From Citrobacter tructae (GTDB lineage Bacteria > Pseudomonadota > Gammaproteobacteria > Enterobacterales > Enterobacteriaceae), in contig NZ_CP038469.1 in NCBI RefSeq assembly GCF_004684345.1, positions 3,782,001-3,846,000 on the forward strand: a stretch of 64,000 nt of DNA, read 5' to 3'. This document shows positions 24,618-33,648 of the stretch, one piece after another. The notes under the pieces are model-generated. The model had not been told where the DNA came from and made no database searches. It worked only from the letters and a program-made list of their open reading frames with translations. How positions within the stretch are numbered: the stretch's first letter is position 1; every line of letters begins with the position of its first letter. The position numbers and the translations under genes were made by a program.

Positions 24618-25634
24618 TTATGCCTCCAGATACGTTGTCAGCCAGTCGGGGATACGCGATTCCAGCCACATCTCGGGGCGGCGCAGCGTGCCGCCAATAA
24701 ACCCAACGTGACCACCGTGCTCGGTTAACTGATATTCCACCTGCGAGGGCAGGTTTTCCGGTTTGGGGATCACATGGTGGTCCATAAACGGATCGTCCTT
24801 GGCGTGGATAATCAGCGTTGGTTTGGCGATCCGATTGAGCAACGGCATAGCGCTACACTGACGATAATAGTCTATCGCGTCGGCGAAACCGTGAATTTTT
24901 GCAGTAATCAGATCGTCAAAATCGCGAATGCGGCGCAGGGATTTCAACTGGGCCAGGCTTACCGGCAGCGAACCCGGATACGCCTCAAGCTTACGCGAGG
25001 CATTGGCTTTCAACAGATTGAGCAGGTAGCGCTGATAGACACGGGAGAAACCTTTCTCCATATGATAACTACAGGCTTCCAGTACGAAAGGCGCAGAGAC
25101 AATAACTGCGGCATCAATTGGAATGTCGTTGCCTTCTTTTGCCAGCAGGCAGGCCAGCATGTTGCCGCCGAGCGAATAGCCGACCGCTGCGGTCGGCACG
25201 CGGCCGAATTCACATTCCAGCCAGTGTAAAAACCAGGTGCCGTCTTCGGTCTCGCCGGAGTGATAAATGCGGTTCAGGCGATTCGGTTCACCGCTGCAGC
25301 CGCGAAAATGCATCACCACGCCTAACCAGCCGCGCTTTTGCGCCGCCTCAATCAGTCCGTGGGCGTACGGGCTGTTCAGGCTACCTTCCAGACCGTGAAA
25401 AACGACCAGACGCGGTTTGTGCTTCGCCTGCTGCGGATCTTCACTCCATGCCAGATCGACAAAGTCACCGTCGGGTAATTCCAATCGCTGCCAGTGGGCG
25501 TCGAACTTCACCTTACGGCGAATTAAACGCGGCAGCATGGTTTGCAGATGTCGATTACCGATCCCGCGCATCGGGCGGAATTCTCGTGAATCATCGGCGG
25601 GTAGGGTTACTTCTGTAGGAGTGATTTCAACCAT
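24618..25634 (-). CDS. yheT: YheT, alpha/beta-hydrolase
   Basis: 338 residues from the ATG at 25634 (E. coli YheT 340). Alpha/beta-hydrolase of the YheT/ABHD1-3 family: oxyanion region VVFHGLEGSLNSPYAHG, nucleophile Ser in GYSLGGNM, Asp in IIHAKDDPFMD, His in EHGGHVGF. A TTG start 33 bases further upstream is possible but adds residues without homology. Substrate probably an ester; unknown. In E. coli the gene upstream is yheS; here the NAD salvage island intervenes. Confidence 0.93.
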   Translation of the reverse strand: MVEITPTEVTLPADDSREFRPMRGIGNRHLQTMLPRLIRRKVKFDAHWQRLELPDGDFVDLAWSEDPQQAKHKPRLVVFHGLEGSLNSPYAHGLIEAAQKRGWLGVVMHFRGCSGEPNRLNRIYHSGETEDGTWFLHWLECEFGRVPTAAVGYSLGGNMLACLLAKEGNDIPIDAAVIVSAPFVLEACSYHMEKGFSRVYQRYLLNLLKANASRKLEAYPGSLPVSLAQLKSLRRIRDFDDLITAKIHGFADAIDYYRQCSAMPLLNRIAKPTLIIHAKDDPFMDHHVIPKPENLPSQVEYQLTEHGGHVGFIGGTLRRPEMWLESRIPDWLTTYLEA

Positions 25635-25715
25635 AACACCAGAGCAATTAATAATCGGAAAGAGCAACTATACCGCGCATGGAGCCTGCGGGTTAGCCAA
25701 TATGTGATTTTGTGC

Positions 25716-26435
25716 TTATTCGGCCAGCAGGTTACGTGAGAAAAGATGAATTTCCACGCCCGGTTTACGTCGCCACAGGCGGGCTTTTCGCGTGCCTGTC
25801 GCCATACTTTCACCGGTATCTTCAAACATACCTGATGCTTCAAAGCGGCGGATCAGGCTTTTGCGCTGAATCGACTGGCCGAGGATAACTTCAGTAGCTT
25901 CCTGTAGCTGACCATGGGTAAAGGTATCCGGTAAACAGTAAACGGGTAGTAAAGAATACATCGTTTTTTGCCGCAAGCGGTGCAGGGCGGCTTCAATGAT
26001 GTTTTGGTGATCGAAGGCCAGCGGATAGTCGGCAAGCTTATCAACGGGGACCCAGCGGGCATCGCTGACGCTGGCGATATGCGGCTCGCAGTCCACCCAA
26101 GCGATAAGCGCAAACCAGGTGACCGTCAGACTCCAGCCGCGCGGGTCACGATCTGGTCCGGAAAATGTGTCCAACTGTTCCAGCCACGAAGGTGAAACAC
26201 CAGTTTTTTCAGTGAGTTTTCGTAGCGCTGTGGCGCGCGTGGAATCATCGTGTGTCATATCGATAAAGCCGCCGGGTAATCCCCAACGTCCTTTTTGCGG
26301 CTGGTTTGCCCGTTCGACTAGCAACACGCAGAGAGCCTGTTGATGCAGGGTAAATAACACGCTATCTACCGTCACCAGCGGAGAGGGAAAGCGGCGGGCA
26401 TCATACTGATTCAGGTAGTCGGCTTCGGTGGTCAT
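25716..26435 (-). CDS. NrtR-like regulator with degenerate Nudix domain
   Basis: 239 residues from the ATG at 26435, behind GTGAG. N-terminal Nudix domain (about 20-150) and C-terminal winged-helix part (about 155-235, ending in a basic wing RKARLWRRKPG), the layout of NrtR-type Nudix-related transcription regulators of NAD metabolism. The Nudix box, residues 55-80, keeps GG and Arg72 but where REUxEExGU is expected it reads R-K-L-T-E-K-T-G-V, losing two glutamates, so hydrolysis is unlikely and ADP-ribose-type ligand sensing is favoured. Divergent from prs-like/nadV. Start choice: longer reading from 26522 adds 29 residues without homology. Regulator role is inferred. Confidence 0.85.
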   Translation of the reverse strand: MTTEADYLNQYDARRFPSPLVTVDSVLFTLHQQALCVLLVERANQPQKGRWGLPGGFIDMTHDDSTRATALRKLTEKTGVSPSWLEQLDTFSGPDRDPRGWSLTVTWFALIAWVDCEPHIASVSDARWVPVDKLADYPLAFDHQNIIEAALHRLRQKTMYSLLPVYCLPDTFTHGQLQEATEVILGQSIQRKSLIRRFEASGMFEDTGESMATGTRKARLWRRKPGVEIHLFSRNLLAE

Positions 26436-26542
26436 AAGGTACTCACGATGATATGTAACGCCGCCAAGTGTACCAGCCCGGCACCGGGGGGCAAGATGCG
26501 TTTTTTTCTCTTTGATTATCAATAGATTATTACCATATTCAA

Positions 26543-26558
26543 AAAGAATGCATTCTTT
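26543..26558. promoter_or_regulatory. Perfect palindrome in the nrtR-like/prs-like gap
   Basis: AAAGAATG and CATTCTTT form a perfect 16-base palindrome with no spacer in the 193-base divergent region, about 85 bases before the prs-like start. A candidate operator for either divergent promoter; no protein assigned. Confidence 0.4.
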
Positions 26559-26570
26559 GCTTGCTTAATA

Positions 26571-26609
26571 TGTGTCTTAAGGACATTATTAATTGTGTCG
26601 AAGGGACAT
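26571..26609. promoter_or_regulatory. Tandem operator-like repeats before the NAD salvage genes
   Basis: Two copies of TGTGTC-N4-GGACAT at 26571-26586 and 26594-26609, start-to-start 23 bases, each containing the dyad TGTC-N5-GACA. They end 20 bases before the prs-like start codon. Placement and duplication suggest cooperative binding of a repressor, most simply the divergent NrtR-like protein. This is inference. Confidence 0.65.
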
Positions 26610-26628
26610 AATTAAAAGAGGAAGCGAG

Positions 26629-27489
26629 ATGAGCGTAAAATTAGCATTAACTCTGGATGACCGGGCTTACGCCATTACCAGCGGCATTTTTCCTGATGGG
26701 GCCGTCTGGTTAAAAGTCACCGATGCGTTGCCATCCTTCGCTCGTCTGATGCGCATTCGCGCCACGGCGATGCGCGACATGAATGATTTTATGCTGCTGG
26801 CGCAGTTGGTGGAGGCGGTGCGTCATCAAACCGATGTACTGGTCAGCCATCTTGAACTTCCTTGGCTGCCGTGGGCGCGACAGGACCGACATATGGTTGC
26901 GGGCGACAGCTTTGCGCTGAAGGTCTTTGCCCGTCAGCTAAATACGCTGCAGTTCGACAAGGTGAAAGTGCTTGATCCACACAGTGACGCGGCTGCGGCG
27001 GCAATAGATAATTTTGTCTCGCTTCCACAGGACGTCTGCCTGCTGCAAAGTACGACATTGCAGCTCCAGTTTACGAAAAATGCGCTGATGCTGGTGGCCC
27101 CCGATGCTGGCGCGTTGAAGAAAATTGATGCTGTTGCCAGAGCCGCAGGGGTTGCAGAGTACGCCATTCTGAGCAAAAAACGCGATGTTGCAAGCGGTAA
27201 CCTGACGGGTTTTACGCTGGTGGCCGGTGACGTTAAGGGGCGGGATGTGCTGATTGTCGACGACCTGTGTGACGCAGGCGGTACGTTCATTGGCTCTGCG
27301 CAGGTATTGCGTGATGCTGGTGCCCGCAGCGTTAGTCTGTACGTCACCCATGGGATCTTTTCTAAGGGCGTTGAGCACCTGTTTGCTAACGGTATTGACG
27401 CCATCTACACCACCACGTCGTTAGCGGCCTCTACGTTGGCCCATCCGCAGCTTGAACTTATCGATATTGACGCGATTTACCGCGCCTGA
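26629..27489 (+). CDS. Ribose-phosphate pyrophosphokinase-like protein
   Basis: 286 residues from the ATG at 26629 (GAAGCGAG upstream). Prs family: ATP-site segment WARQDRHMVAGDSFALKVFARQL and DPHSD near 120, and the PRPP loop DVLIVDDLCDAGGTFIG near 205-220. Shorter and diverged from the housekeeping Prs (about 315). With nadV downstream it would supply the PRPP needed by nicotinamide phosphoribosyltransferase. The gap to nadV is 14 bases, so they form an operon. Confidence 0.88.
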   Translation: MSVKLALTLDDRAYAITSGIFPDGAVWLKVTDALPSFARLMRIRATAMRDMNDFMLLAQLVEAVRHQTDVLVSHLELPWLPWARQDRHMVAGDSFALKVFARQLNTLQFDKVKVLDPHSDAAAAAIDNFVSLPQDVCLLQSTTLQLQFTKNALMLVAPDAGALKKIDAVARAAGVAEYAILSKKRDVASGNLTGFTLVAGDVKGRDVLIVDDLCDAGGTFIGSAQVLRDAGARSVSLYVTHGIFSKGVEHLFANGIDAIYTTTSLAASTLAHPQLELIDIDAIYRA

Positions 27490-27503
27490 GGGAGACTCTT
27501 GTT

Positions 27504-28994
27504 ATGAAAATGAATCCAATTTTAGCTATTGACGGCTACAAAGTGTCTCACCGCGTGCAGTATCCGCAGGGCACTAGCCGGGTCTATTCCAACTTTACTC
27601 CGCGCAGTGATCGCTTTTTCTCGTCACCGCTGCCAGATGGCAAGCTGGTGTTCTTTGGCTTGCAGGGCTTTTTGCAGTGGTTTCTGGTTGATCTGTTTAA
27701 CGAGGCGTTCTTTGCCCGACCGCAGGAAGAGGTGGTCAGTGAGTACAAGCAGGTGATGGACGGTTATCTGGGAAAAGACTCAGTAGCGGTCGATCATATT
27801 CGTGCGCTGCATCAACTGGGTTATCTGCCGTTGCATATTAAGGCGCTGGACGAAGGCAGCAAAGTGCCAATGGCGGTGCCAGTATTAACCATCATCAACA
27901 CCCAACCAGAGTTTTTCTGGCTGGTGAATTACCTTGAGACGGTGCTGTCGGCGGAGCTGTGGAAAGCGTCCACCAATGCGACAATTGCCCACCACTACCG
28001 CAAAATTTGCACGCATTGGGCAGAAAAAACCTGCAGCGATATGACGCACCTTGATTTCCAGTGTCATGACTTTTCGTTTCGTGGCATGTCCGGATTGCAG
28101 GACACCATGCAGGCGGGTAGCGGGCATTTATTGAGCTTTAAAGGCACCGACAGTATTCCCTCTCTGTTGTACACCCGTGATTACTACACCGACGGTGAGG
28201 CGTATTTTATCGGCGCCAGTATTCCTGCCACCGAGCACAGCGTGATGTGTATGGGCGAGCGTGAACACGAGATCGAGACTTTCCGCCGTCTGATTGTCGA
28301 TCTCTATCCGCAGGGATTTGTGTCGATAGTCTCCGATACCTGGGACTACTGGCAGGTGCTGACGGAATATACTCGTGAACTGAAGGGCCTCATTCTGGCG
28401 CGTGAGGGGCGGGTGGTATTCCGCCCGGACAGCGGCAATCCGGTTGATATTCTGTGCGGCACCGGTGCGGATGATGATAGCCGTGCCGATCGCACTCCGC
28501 AGGAGAAAGGGTCCGTGGAGGTGCTGTGGGAGATTTTTGGCGGCACGGTTAATGCCAAAGGCTATAAGGTTCTCGATCCGCACGTTGGGCTGATTTATGG
28601 CGATTCGATTACGCTGGAGCGAGCGAATGAGATCCTGCGCCGCCTGGAGGCCAAAGGATTTGCCAGCTCAAACGTGGTGTTCGGGGTGGGATCGTTTACC
28701 TATCAGTACAACACGCGTGATACCTTTGGCTTCGCGATGAAGGCGACCTGGGGAGAAGTGAAAGGCAAAGGCCGGACCATCTTTAAAGAGCCAAAAACCG
28801 ATAATGGCCTGAAGCGTTCTGCCCGTGGTCTGTTGCGCGTTGTGTGTGATGAACAAGGCGAGTTACGTCTGCATGATGAACAAAGCTGGGCGCAGGAGCA
28901 GGAAGGCGAGCTGAAAACCCGTTTTCTCAACGGTAAGCTTTTAAACCGCGAGCACTTTGAAGACATCCGCCAGCGTCTGGCGGCACAACATTGA
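27504..28994 (+). CDS. nadV: Nicotinamide phosphoribosyltransferase
   Basis: 496 residues, NAMPT/NadV family. It joins nicotinamide and PRPP to form NMN, a salvage step that bypasses deamidation by PncA. Active-site residues known in human NAMPT have counterparts: Asp216 in FKGTDS, His245 in IPATEHSVMC, Arg307 and Asp309 in VVFRPDSGNP. Ribosome binding site GGGAG upstream. E. coli K-12 lacks nadV and salvages nicotinamide by PncA and PncB only, so this gene is an accessory capability here. Confidence 0.93.
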   Translation: MKMNPILAIDGYKVSHRVQYPQGTSRVYSNFTPRSDRFFSSPLPDGKLVFFGLQGFLQWFLVDLFNEAFFARPQEEVVSEYKQVMDGYLGKDSVAVDHIRALHQLGYLPLHIKALDEGSKVPMAVPVLTIINTQPEFFWLVNYLETVLSAELWKASTNATIAHHYRKICTHWAEKTCSDMTHLDFQCHDFSFRGMSGLQDTMQAGSGHLLSFKGTDSIPSLLYTRDYYTDGEAYFIGASIPATEHSVMCMGEREHEIETFRRLIVDLYPQGFVSIVSDTWDYWQVLTEYTRELKGLILAREGRVVFRPDSGNPVDILCGTGADDDSRADRTPQEKGSVEVLWEIFGGTVNAKGYKVLDPHVGLIYGDSITLERANEILRRLEAKGFASSNVVFGVGSFTYQYNTRDTFGFAMKATWGEVKGKGRTIFKEPKTDNGLKRSARGLLRVVCDEQGELRLHDEQSWAQEQEGELKTRFLNGKLLNREHFEDIRQRLAAQH

Positions 28995-29008
28995 TTCAAA
29001 AGAAAAAA

Positions 29009-29041
29009 TGCTGGATGCGGTGTTTAGCATCGCATCCGGCA
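29009..29041. repeat. REP-like inverted repeat between nadV and yheS
   Basis: TGCTGGATGCG and CGCATCCGGCA arms, one G-T type mismatch, with an 11-base loop, between the converging nadV and yheS stops. It may be both the island boundary and a 3'-end element. Confidence 0.75.
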
Positions 29042-29048
29042 ATCACGT

Positions 29049-30950
29049 TTACTCCGCCAGCATTTGCTCAAGCTGTTCTTGGGCGTCCAGCCAGGCCATT
29101 TCACACTCCTCCAGCCCCGACTTCGCACTGGCCTGCTGCTGCAGGCACGCGGTCAGCTCGGCTTTGCGGCTTTGGTCGTACAGTTCGCTGTCACCGAGTT
29201 TCTCTTCCGCCTGCGCCAGCTGTGCGTGCAGTTTCTCCATCTCTTTTTCCAGACGGGTAATCTCTTTACGCAGCGGCTGGGTCAGGGTGCGCAGTTCAGC
29301 TTCGCGGCGTTTCTGATCTTTACGTGCCTGGGCGCTGTTGACGCTCTCTTTGACCGGCTCGTCGCTCTGGCTTTCCTGCTTCTGTACGTCGCTCAGCCAT
29401 TGCTGATAATCCTCCAGATCGCCATCGAACGGTTCGACCTTCTTGTCGTGCACCAGGTAGAGATCATCGGTGGTGGAGCGAATCAGGTGACGGTCGTGCG
29501 ACACCACCACCAGTGCGCCTTCGAAATCGATTAACGCCTCGGTCAGCGCCTGACGCATGTCAAGATCCAGGTGGTTGGTCGGTTCATCGAGCAGCAACAG
29601 ATTCGGCCGCTGCCAGACGATCAGCGCCAGCACCAGTCGCGCCTTTTCACCACCAGAGAAGCGGGCGGTCTGTTCGGTGACTTTGTCACCCTGGAAGCCG
29701 AAGCCGCCAAGGTAATCACGCAGTTTCTGTTCTAACTCCTGCGGTGCCATGCGGGCCAGATGCTGAATCGGCGATTCATCTGCGCGTAAAAATTCCAGCT
29801 GATGCTGGGCGAAGTAACCGAGCTTAATGCCTTTCGCCAGACCGATTTCGCCGCTAATCGGAGCCAACTCTCCTGCCAGCAGTTTAATCAGCGTGGATTT
29901 ACCCGCACCGTTGCGCCCTAACAGGCCGATGCGCGAACCCGGCACCAGGTTCAGCTTAATGGAGTCGAGAATAATGTTATCGCCATAGCCCGCGCTGACT
30001 TTTTCCATTTTCAGCAGCGGGTTAGGCAGGCTTTCGGGGACACGGAAGCTGAAGTGGAACGGGTTATCAACGTGGGCCGGAGCGATAAGCTCCATACGTT
30101 CGAGCATCTTGATGCGGCTCTGTGCCTGCTTGGCTTTGGTGGCCTGCGCCCGGAAACGGTCGATATAGCTTTGCAGGTGCGCCACACGCTCCTGCTGGCT
30201 TTCATACATCGCCTGTTGTTGTGCAAGACGAGTGGATCGCTGCACTTCAAATGCGCTGTAGTTGCCGGTGTACTCAAACATTGTTTGCTGTTCGATATGA
30301 ATAATTTTGTCCACGACCGGATCGAGGAAGTCACGGTCGTGGGAGATCAGGATCAGCGTACCCTGGTAGCTTTTCAGCCATCTTTCCAGCCAGATAACGG
30401 CGTCGAGATCGAGGTGGTTGGTCGGTTCATCGAGCAGCAGCAAATCTGAACGGCAAATCAGCGCCTGGGCCAGGTTGAGACGCATGCGCCAACCGCCGGA
30501 GAAATCGCTGACGGGACGCTCGAGCTGTTCGTTAGAGAAACCGAGTCCGTGCAGCAGACTGGCAGCACGTGAGCGCACGGTCCAGGCGTCAATGGCATCC
30601 AGTTTGCCGTGCACGGTGGCAATCGCATGTCCATCGTTACGTTCGTTGGCATCGTTCAACTGTGCTTCCAACTGACGATATTCGCGGTCGCCGTCAATGA
30701 CGTACTCAAGCGCAGGCTGGGCAAGTGCGGGCGTTTCCTGATTCACCCAGGCGAGTTGCCAGTTTCCAGGGTACGTAAATCCTCCCGCGTCGGCGCTGAT
30801 TTCATTTTTCAGCAATGCCAGCAGGGTAGATTTACCGCAGCCATTTTTACCCACCAGACCGACTTTCTGGCCTGGATTAATGGTGGCCGTGGCATTTTCC
30901 AGCAAGACGCGTACGCCGCGGCGAATTTGTAACGAGGAGAAAACAATCAT
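29049..30950 (-). CDS. yheS: YheS, ABC-F family ATPase
   Basis: 633 residues (E. coli 637). Two ATP-binding cassettes without membrane parts: Walker A GKNGCGKST and GRNGAGKST, signatures FSGGWRMRLNLAQ and FSGGEKARLVLAL, Walker B LLLLDEPTNHLDLD twice, and a charged linker between. The C terminus is a long coiled coil (about 540-630). ABC-F proteins act on the ribosome E site to relieve stalling; YheS has been linked to stalling at some nascent peptides. Divergent from kefG. Confidence 0.96.
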   Translation of the reverse strand: MIVFSSLQIRRGVRVLLENATATINPGQKVGLVGKNGCGKSTLLALLKNEISADAGGFTYPGNWQLAWVNQETPALAQPALEYVIDGDREYRQLEAQLNDANERNDGHAIATVHGKLDAIDAWTVRSRAASLLHGLGFSNEQLERPVSDFSGGWRMRLNLAQALICRSDLLLLDEPTNHLDLDAVIWLERWLKSYQGTLILISHDRDFLDPVVDKIIHIEQQTMFEYTGNYSAFEVQRSTRLAQQQAMYESQQERVAHLQSYIDRFRAQATKAKQAQSRIKMLERMELIAPAHVDNPFHFSFRVPESLPNPLLKMEKVSAGYGDNIILDSIKLNLVPGSRIGLLGRNGAGKSTLIKLLAGELAPISGEIGLAKGIKLGYFAQHQLEFLRADESPIQHLARMAPQELEQKLRDYLGGFGFQGDKVTEQTARFSGGEKARLVLALIVWQRPNLLLLDEPTNHLDLDMRQALTEALIDFEGALVVVSHDRHLIRSTTDDLYLVHDKKVEPFDGDLEDYQQWLSDVQKQESQSDEPVKESVNSAQARKDQKRREAELRTLTQPLRKEITRLEKEMEKLHAQLAQAEEKLGDSELYDQSRKAELTACLQQQASAKSGLEECEMAWLDAQEQLEQMLAE

Positions 30951-30979
30951 AAGGCGCCGTATGTTCAGACTATGTTAAT

Positions 30980-30994
30980 TTATCATTATGATAA
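30980..30994. promoter_or_regulatory. Palindrome between yheS and kefG
   Basis: TTATCAT-T-ATGATAA, perfect 7-base arms, in the 128-base divergent gap. It is 30 bases upstream of yheS and may be part of its promoter or an operator. Confidence 0.35.
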
Positions 30995-31078
30995 TGTAAT
31001 GTGTGGGCGGTTTGCCGCACCGAGGCGCAATGGTAGCCCAAAACGTCGAAAATAGACAAAGACATAACCGGGAGGGGG

Positions 31079-31633
31079 ATGATGTTCCAGCCAGCGAAAG
31101 TTTTGCTGCTGTATGCCCATCCGGAATCTCAGGACTCGGTCGCGAATCGGGTTCTGCTTAAACCGGCCATGCAGCTCAGTAATGTTACCGTGCACGATCT
31201 TTACGCGCACTATCCCGATTTTTTTATCGACATCCAGTATGAGCAGGCACTGCTGCGTGACCATGATGTGATTGTTTTTCAACATCCGCTTTATACCTAT
31301 AGCTGTCCGGCGTTGCTCAAAGAGTGGTTTGATCGCGTGCTGAGTCGTGGATTCGCCAGTGGGATGGGGGGGAATCAGCTGGCGGGAAAGTACTGGCGGA
31401 GCGTCATCACCACCGGTGAACCCGAAAGCGCGTACCGTTATGACGCACTGAACCGCTATCCGATGAGCGATGTGCTGCGCCCCTTTGAGCTGACGGCTGG
31501 TATGTGTCGAATGCACTGGATGAGTCCCATCATCGTTTACTGGGCCAGACGGCAAACGAAGCAGGAACTGGATAGCCATGCCAAAGCGTATGGTGAGTGG
31601 CTGGCAAATCCAATCCCTGTGGGAGGCCGCTGA
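31079..31633 (+). CDS. kefG: KefG, ancillary protein of the KefB potassium efflux system
   Basis: 184 residues, flavodoxin-like quinone oxidoreductase family (as KefF), cytoplasmic. N-terminal flavin phosphate region LLYAHPESQDSVANR and the motif HPLYTYSCPALLKEWFDRVLSRGFA. Needed for full KefB activity in glutathione-gated potassium efflux. The ATG at 31079 follows GGGAGGGGG; its stop overlaps the kefB start (TGATG). Confidence 0.95.
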   Translation: MMFQPAKVLLLYAHPESQDSVANRVLLKPAMQLSNVTVHDLYAHYPDFFIDIQYEQALLRDHDVIVFQHPLYTYSCPALLKEWFDRVLSRGFASGMGGNQLAGKYWRSVITTGEPESAYRYDALNRYPMSDVLRPFELTAGMCRMHWMSPIIVYWARRQTKQELDSHAKAYGEWLANPIPVGGR

Positions 31634-33438
31634 TGGAAGGTTCTGATTTATTGACTGCGGGAGTGCTGTTCCTCTTCGCGGCGGTTGCGGCGGTGCCGCT
31701 GGCGTCAAAACTGGGCATCGGCCCAGTATTAGGGTATTTGCTGGCGGGGATTGCGATTGGCCCGTGGGGATTAGGGTTCATCAGCGATGTAGATGAAATT
31801 CTGCACTTTTCCGAGCTGGGTGTGGTCTTTCTGATGTTCATCATTGGGCTGGAGCTTAACCCGGCCAAACTGTGGCAACTGCGGCGCTCTATCTTTGGTG
31901 TCGGTGCTGCGCAGGTGATGCTCAGTGCGGTGATTCTTGCCGGATTGCTGATGCTGACGAATTTTTCCTGGCAGGCGGCAGTTGTGGGCGGTATTGGTCT
32001 GGCGATGTCATCGACGGCAATGGCGTTACAGTTGATGCGAGAAAAGGGGATGAATCGCAGTGAATCCGGACAGCTGGGTTTTTCGGTATTGCTGTTTCAG
32101 GATCTGGCAGTCATTCCCGCGTTGGCGCTGGTGCCGTTATTGGCCGGTTCGGCTGATGAGCATTTTGACTGGATCAAAGTCGGTATAAAAGTGCTGGCCT
32201 TTGCTGGCATGTTGATTGGCGGACGGTACTTGCTGCGGCCTGTTTTTCGCTTTATTGCAAGCTCTGGCGTGCGGGAGGTTTTCACTGCCGCCACGCTGTT
32301 GCTGGTACTCGGTTCTGCTTTATTTATGGACGCGCTGGGGCTGTCGATGGCGCTTGGGACGTTTATCGCAGGCGTATTGCTGGCGGAAAGCGAATATCGA
32401 CATGAACTGGAAACGGCAATCGATCCCTTTAAGGGGCTGCTGCTGGGGTTATTCTTTATTTCTGTCGGGATGTCGCTCAATCTTGGCGTGCTGTATACCC
32501 ATATTCTGTGGGTGGTGGTGAGTGTTATTGTGCTGGTGGCCGTTAAAACTCTGGTGCTGTATGTGCTGGCGCGGCTTAACGGCATGAGAAGTTCTGAACG
32601 AATGCAGTTTGCTGGGGTATTAAGTCAGGGCGGTGAATTTGCGTTTGTGCTGTTTTCAACGGCATCCTCACAGCGACTGTTTCAGGGTGATCAAATGGCG
32701 CTGCTGCTGGTGACCGTCACGCTGTCGATGATGACCACGCCACTGTTGATGAAGCTGATTGATAAATGGCTCTCCCGCGAGATTAACGGCCCGGATGAAG
32801 AAGATGAAAAGCCCTGGGTGGAAGACGATAAGCCGCAGGTGATCGTGGTGGGTTTTGGCCGCTTTGGTCAGGTCATTGGCCGTTTGTTGATGGCGAATAA
32901 AATGCGCATTACCGTACTGGAGCGGGATATCAGCGCGGTTAACCTGATGCGTAAATACGGCTATAAGGTGTATTACGGCGATGCCACGCAGGTGGAGCTT
33001 TTACGTTCAGCTGGCGCAGAAGCAGCCCAATCGATAGTCATTACCTGTAACGAACCGGAAGATACGATGAAGTTGGTGGAATTGTGCCAACAGCATTTTC
33101 CGCATTTGCATATTCTTGCGCGCGCGCGCGGACGTGTAGAGGCGCATGAGTTATTACAGGCTGGTGTGACGCAGTTTTCTCGCGAAACCTTCTCCAGTGC
33201 GCTGGAGTTGGGGCGAAAAACGCTGGTGTCGTTAGGGATGCACCCGCACCAGGCGCAGCGTGCCCAGCTGCATTTTCGTCGGCTGGACATGAGCATGTTG
33301 CGGGAGCTGATCCCTATCCACACCGATACGGTACAAATCTCTCGTGCCCGGGAAGCCAGGCGCGAGCTGGAAGAGATTTTCCAGCGTGAAATGCAGCGAG
33401 AGCGACGTCAGTTGGATGGCTGGGATGAATTTGAGTAG
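31633..33438 (+). CDS. kefB: Glutathione-regulated potassium/proton antiporter KefB
   Basis: 601 residues as in E. coli. CPA2-type antiporter membrane domain (about 1-380, about twelve segments) followed by a cytoplasmic KTN/RCK nucleotide-binding domain starting at VIVVGFGRFGQVIGRL near 402. Electrophile-glutathione adducts open it, acidifying the cell to protect against toxic electrophiles. The start at 33 bases inside the ORF (31633) overlaps kefG. yheV follows by 9 bases. Confidence 0.97.
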   Translation: MEGSDLLTAGVLFLFAAVAAVPLASKLGIGPVLGYLLAGIAIGPWGLGFISDVDEILHFSELGVVFLMFIIGLELNPAKLWQLRRSIFGVGAAQVMLSAVILAGLLMLTNFSWQAAVVGGIGLAMSSTAMALQLMREKGMNRSESGQLGFSVLLFQDLAVIPALALVPLLAGSADEHFDWIKVGIKVLAFAGMLIGGRYLLRPVFRFIASSGVREVFTAATLLLVLGSALFMDALGLSMALGTFIAGVLLAESEYRHELETAIDPFKGLLLGLFFISVGMSLNLGVLYTHILWVVVSVIVLVAVKTLVLYVLARLNGMRSSERMQFAGVLSQGGEFAFVLFSTASSQRLFQGDQMALLLVTVTLSMMTTPLLMKLIDKWLSREINGPDEEDEKPWVEDDKPQVIVVGFGRFGQVIGRLLMANKMRITVLERDISAVNLMRKYGYKVYYGDATQVELLRSAGAEAAQSIVITCNEPEDTMKLVELCQQHFPHLHILARARGRVEAHELLQAGVTQFSRETFSSALELGRKTLVSLGMHPHQAQRAQLHFRRLDMSMLRELIPIHTDTVQISRAREARRELEEIFQREMQRERRQLDGWDEFE

Positions 33439-33447
33439 AGGATAACC

Positions 33448-33648
33448 ATGGCAATACGTAAACGTTTTATTGCAGGCGCTAAATGTCCATCCTGCCAGGC
33501 ACAGGATTCACTGGCGATGTGGCGCGAAAATAATATCGATATTGTTGAGTGTGTTAAGTGTGGCCACCAGATGCGGGAAGCGGATAAAGAAGCCCGCGAG
33601 CACGTTCGCAAAGAAGAGCAAGTGATAGGGATTTTTCATCCGGACTAG
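33448..33648 (+). CDS. yheV: YheV, small zinc-ribbon protein
   Basis: 66 residues, same length as E. coli YheV. Two CxxC pairs, CPSC (residues 12-15) and CVKC (33-36), suggest a zinc ribbon; the C terminus is charged. Immediately after kefB, so probably in the kefGB operon. Function unknown. Confidence 0.93.
   Translation: MAIRKRFIAGAKCPSCQAQDSLAMWRENNIDIVECVKCGHQMREADKEAREHVRKEEQVIGIFHPD

Noticed and set aside
26511..26540. Sigma70-like promoter for the prs-like gene
   Set aside because: TTGATT with a poor -10 (TATTCA) at 18-base spacing; too weak to claim.
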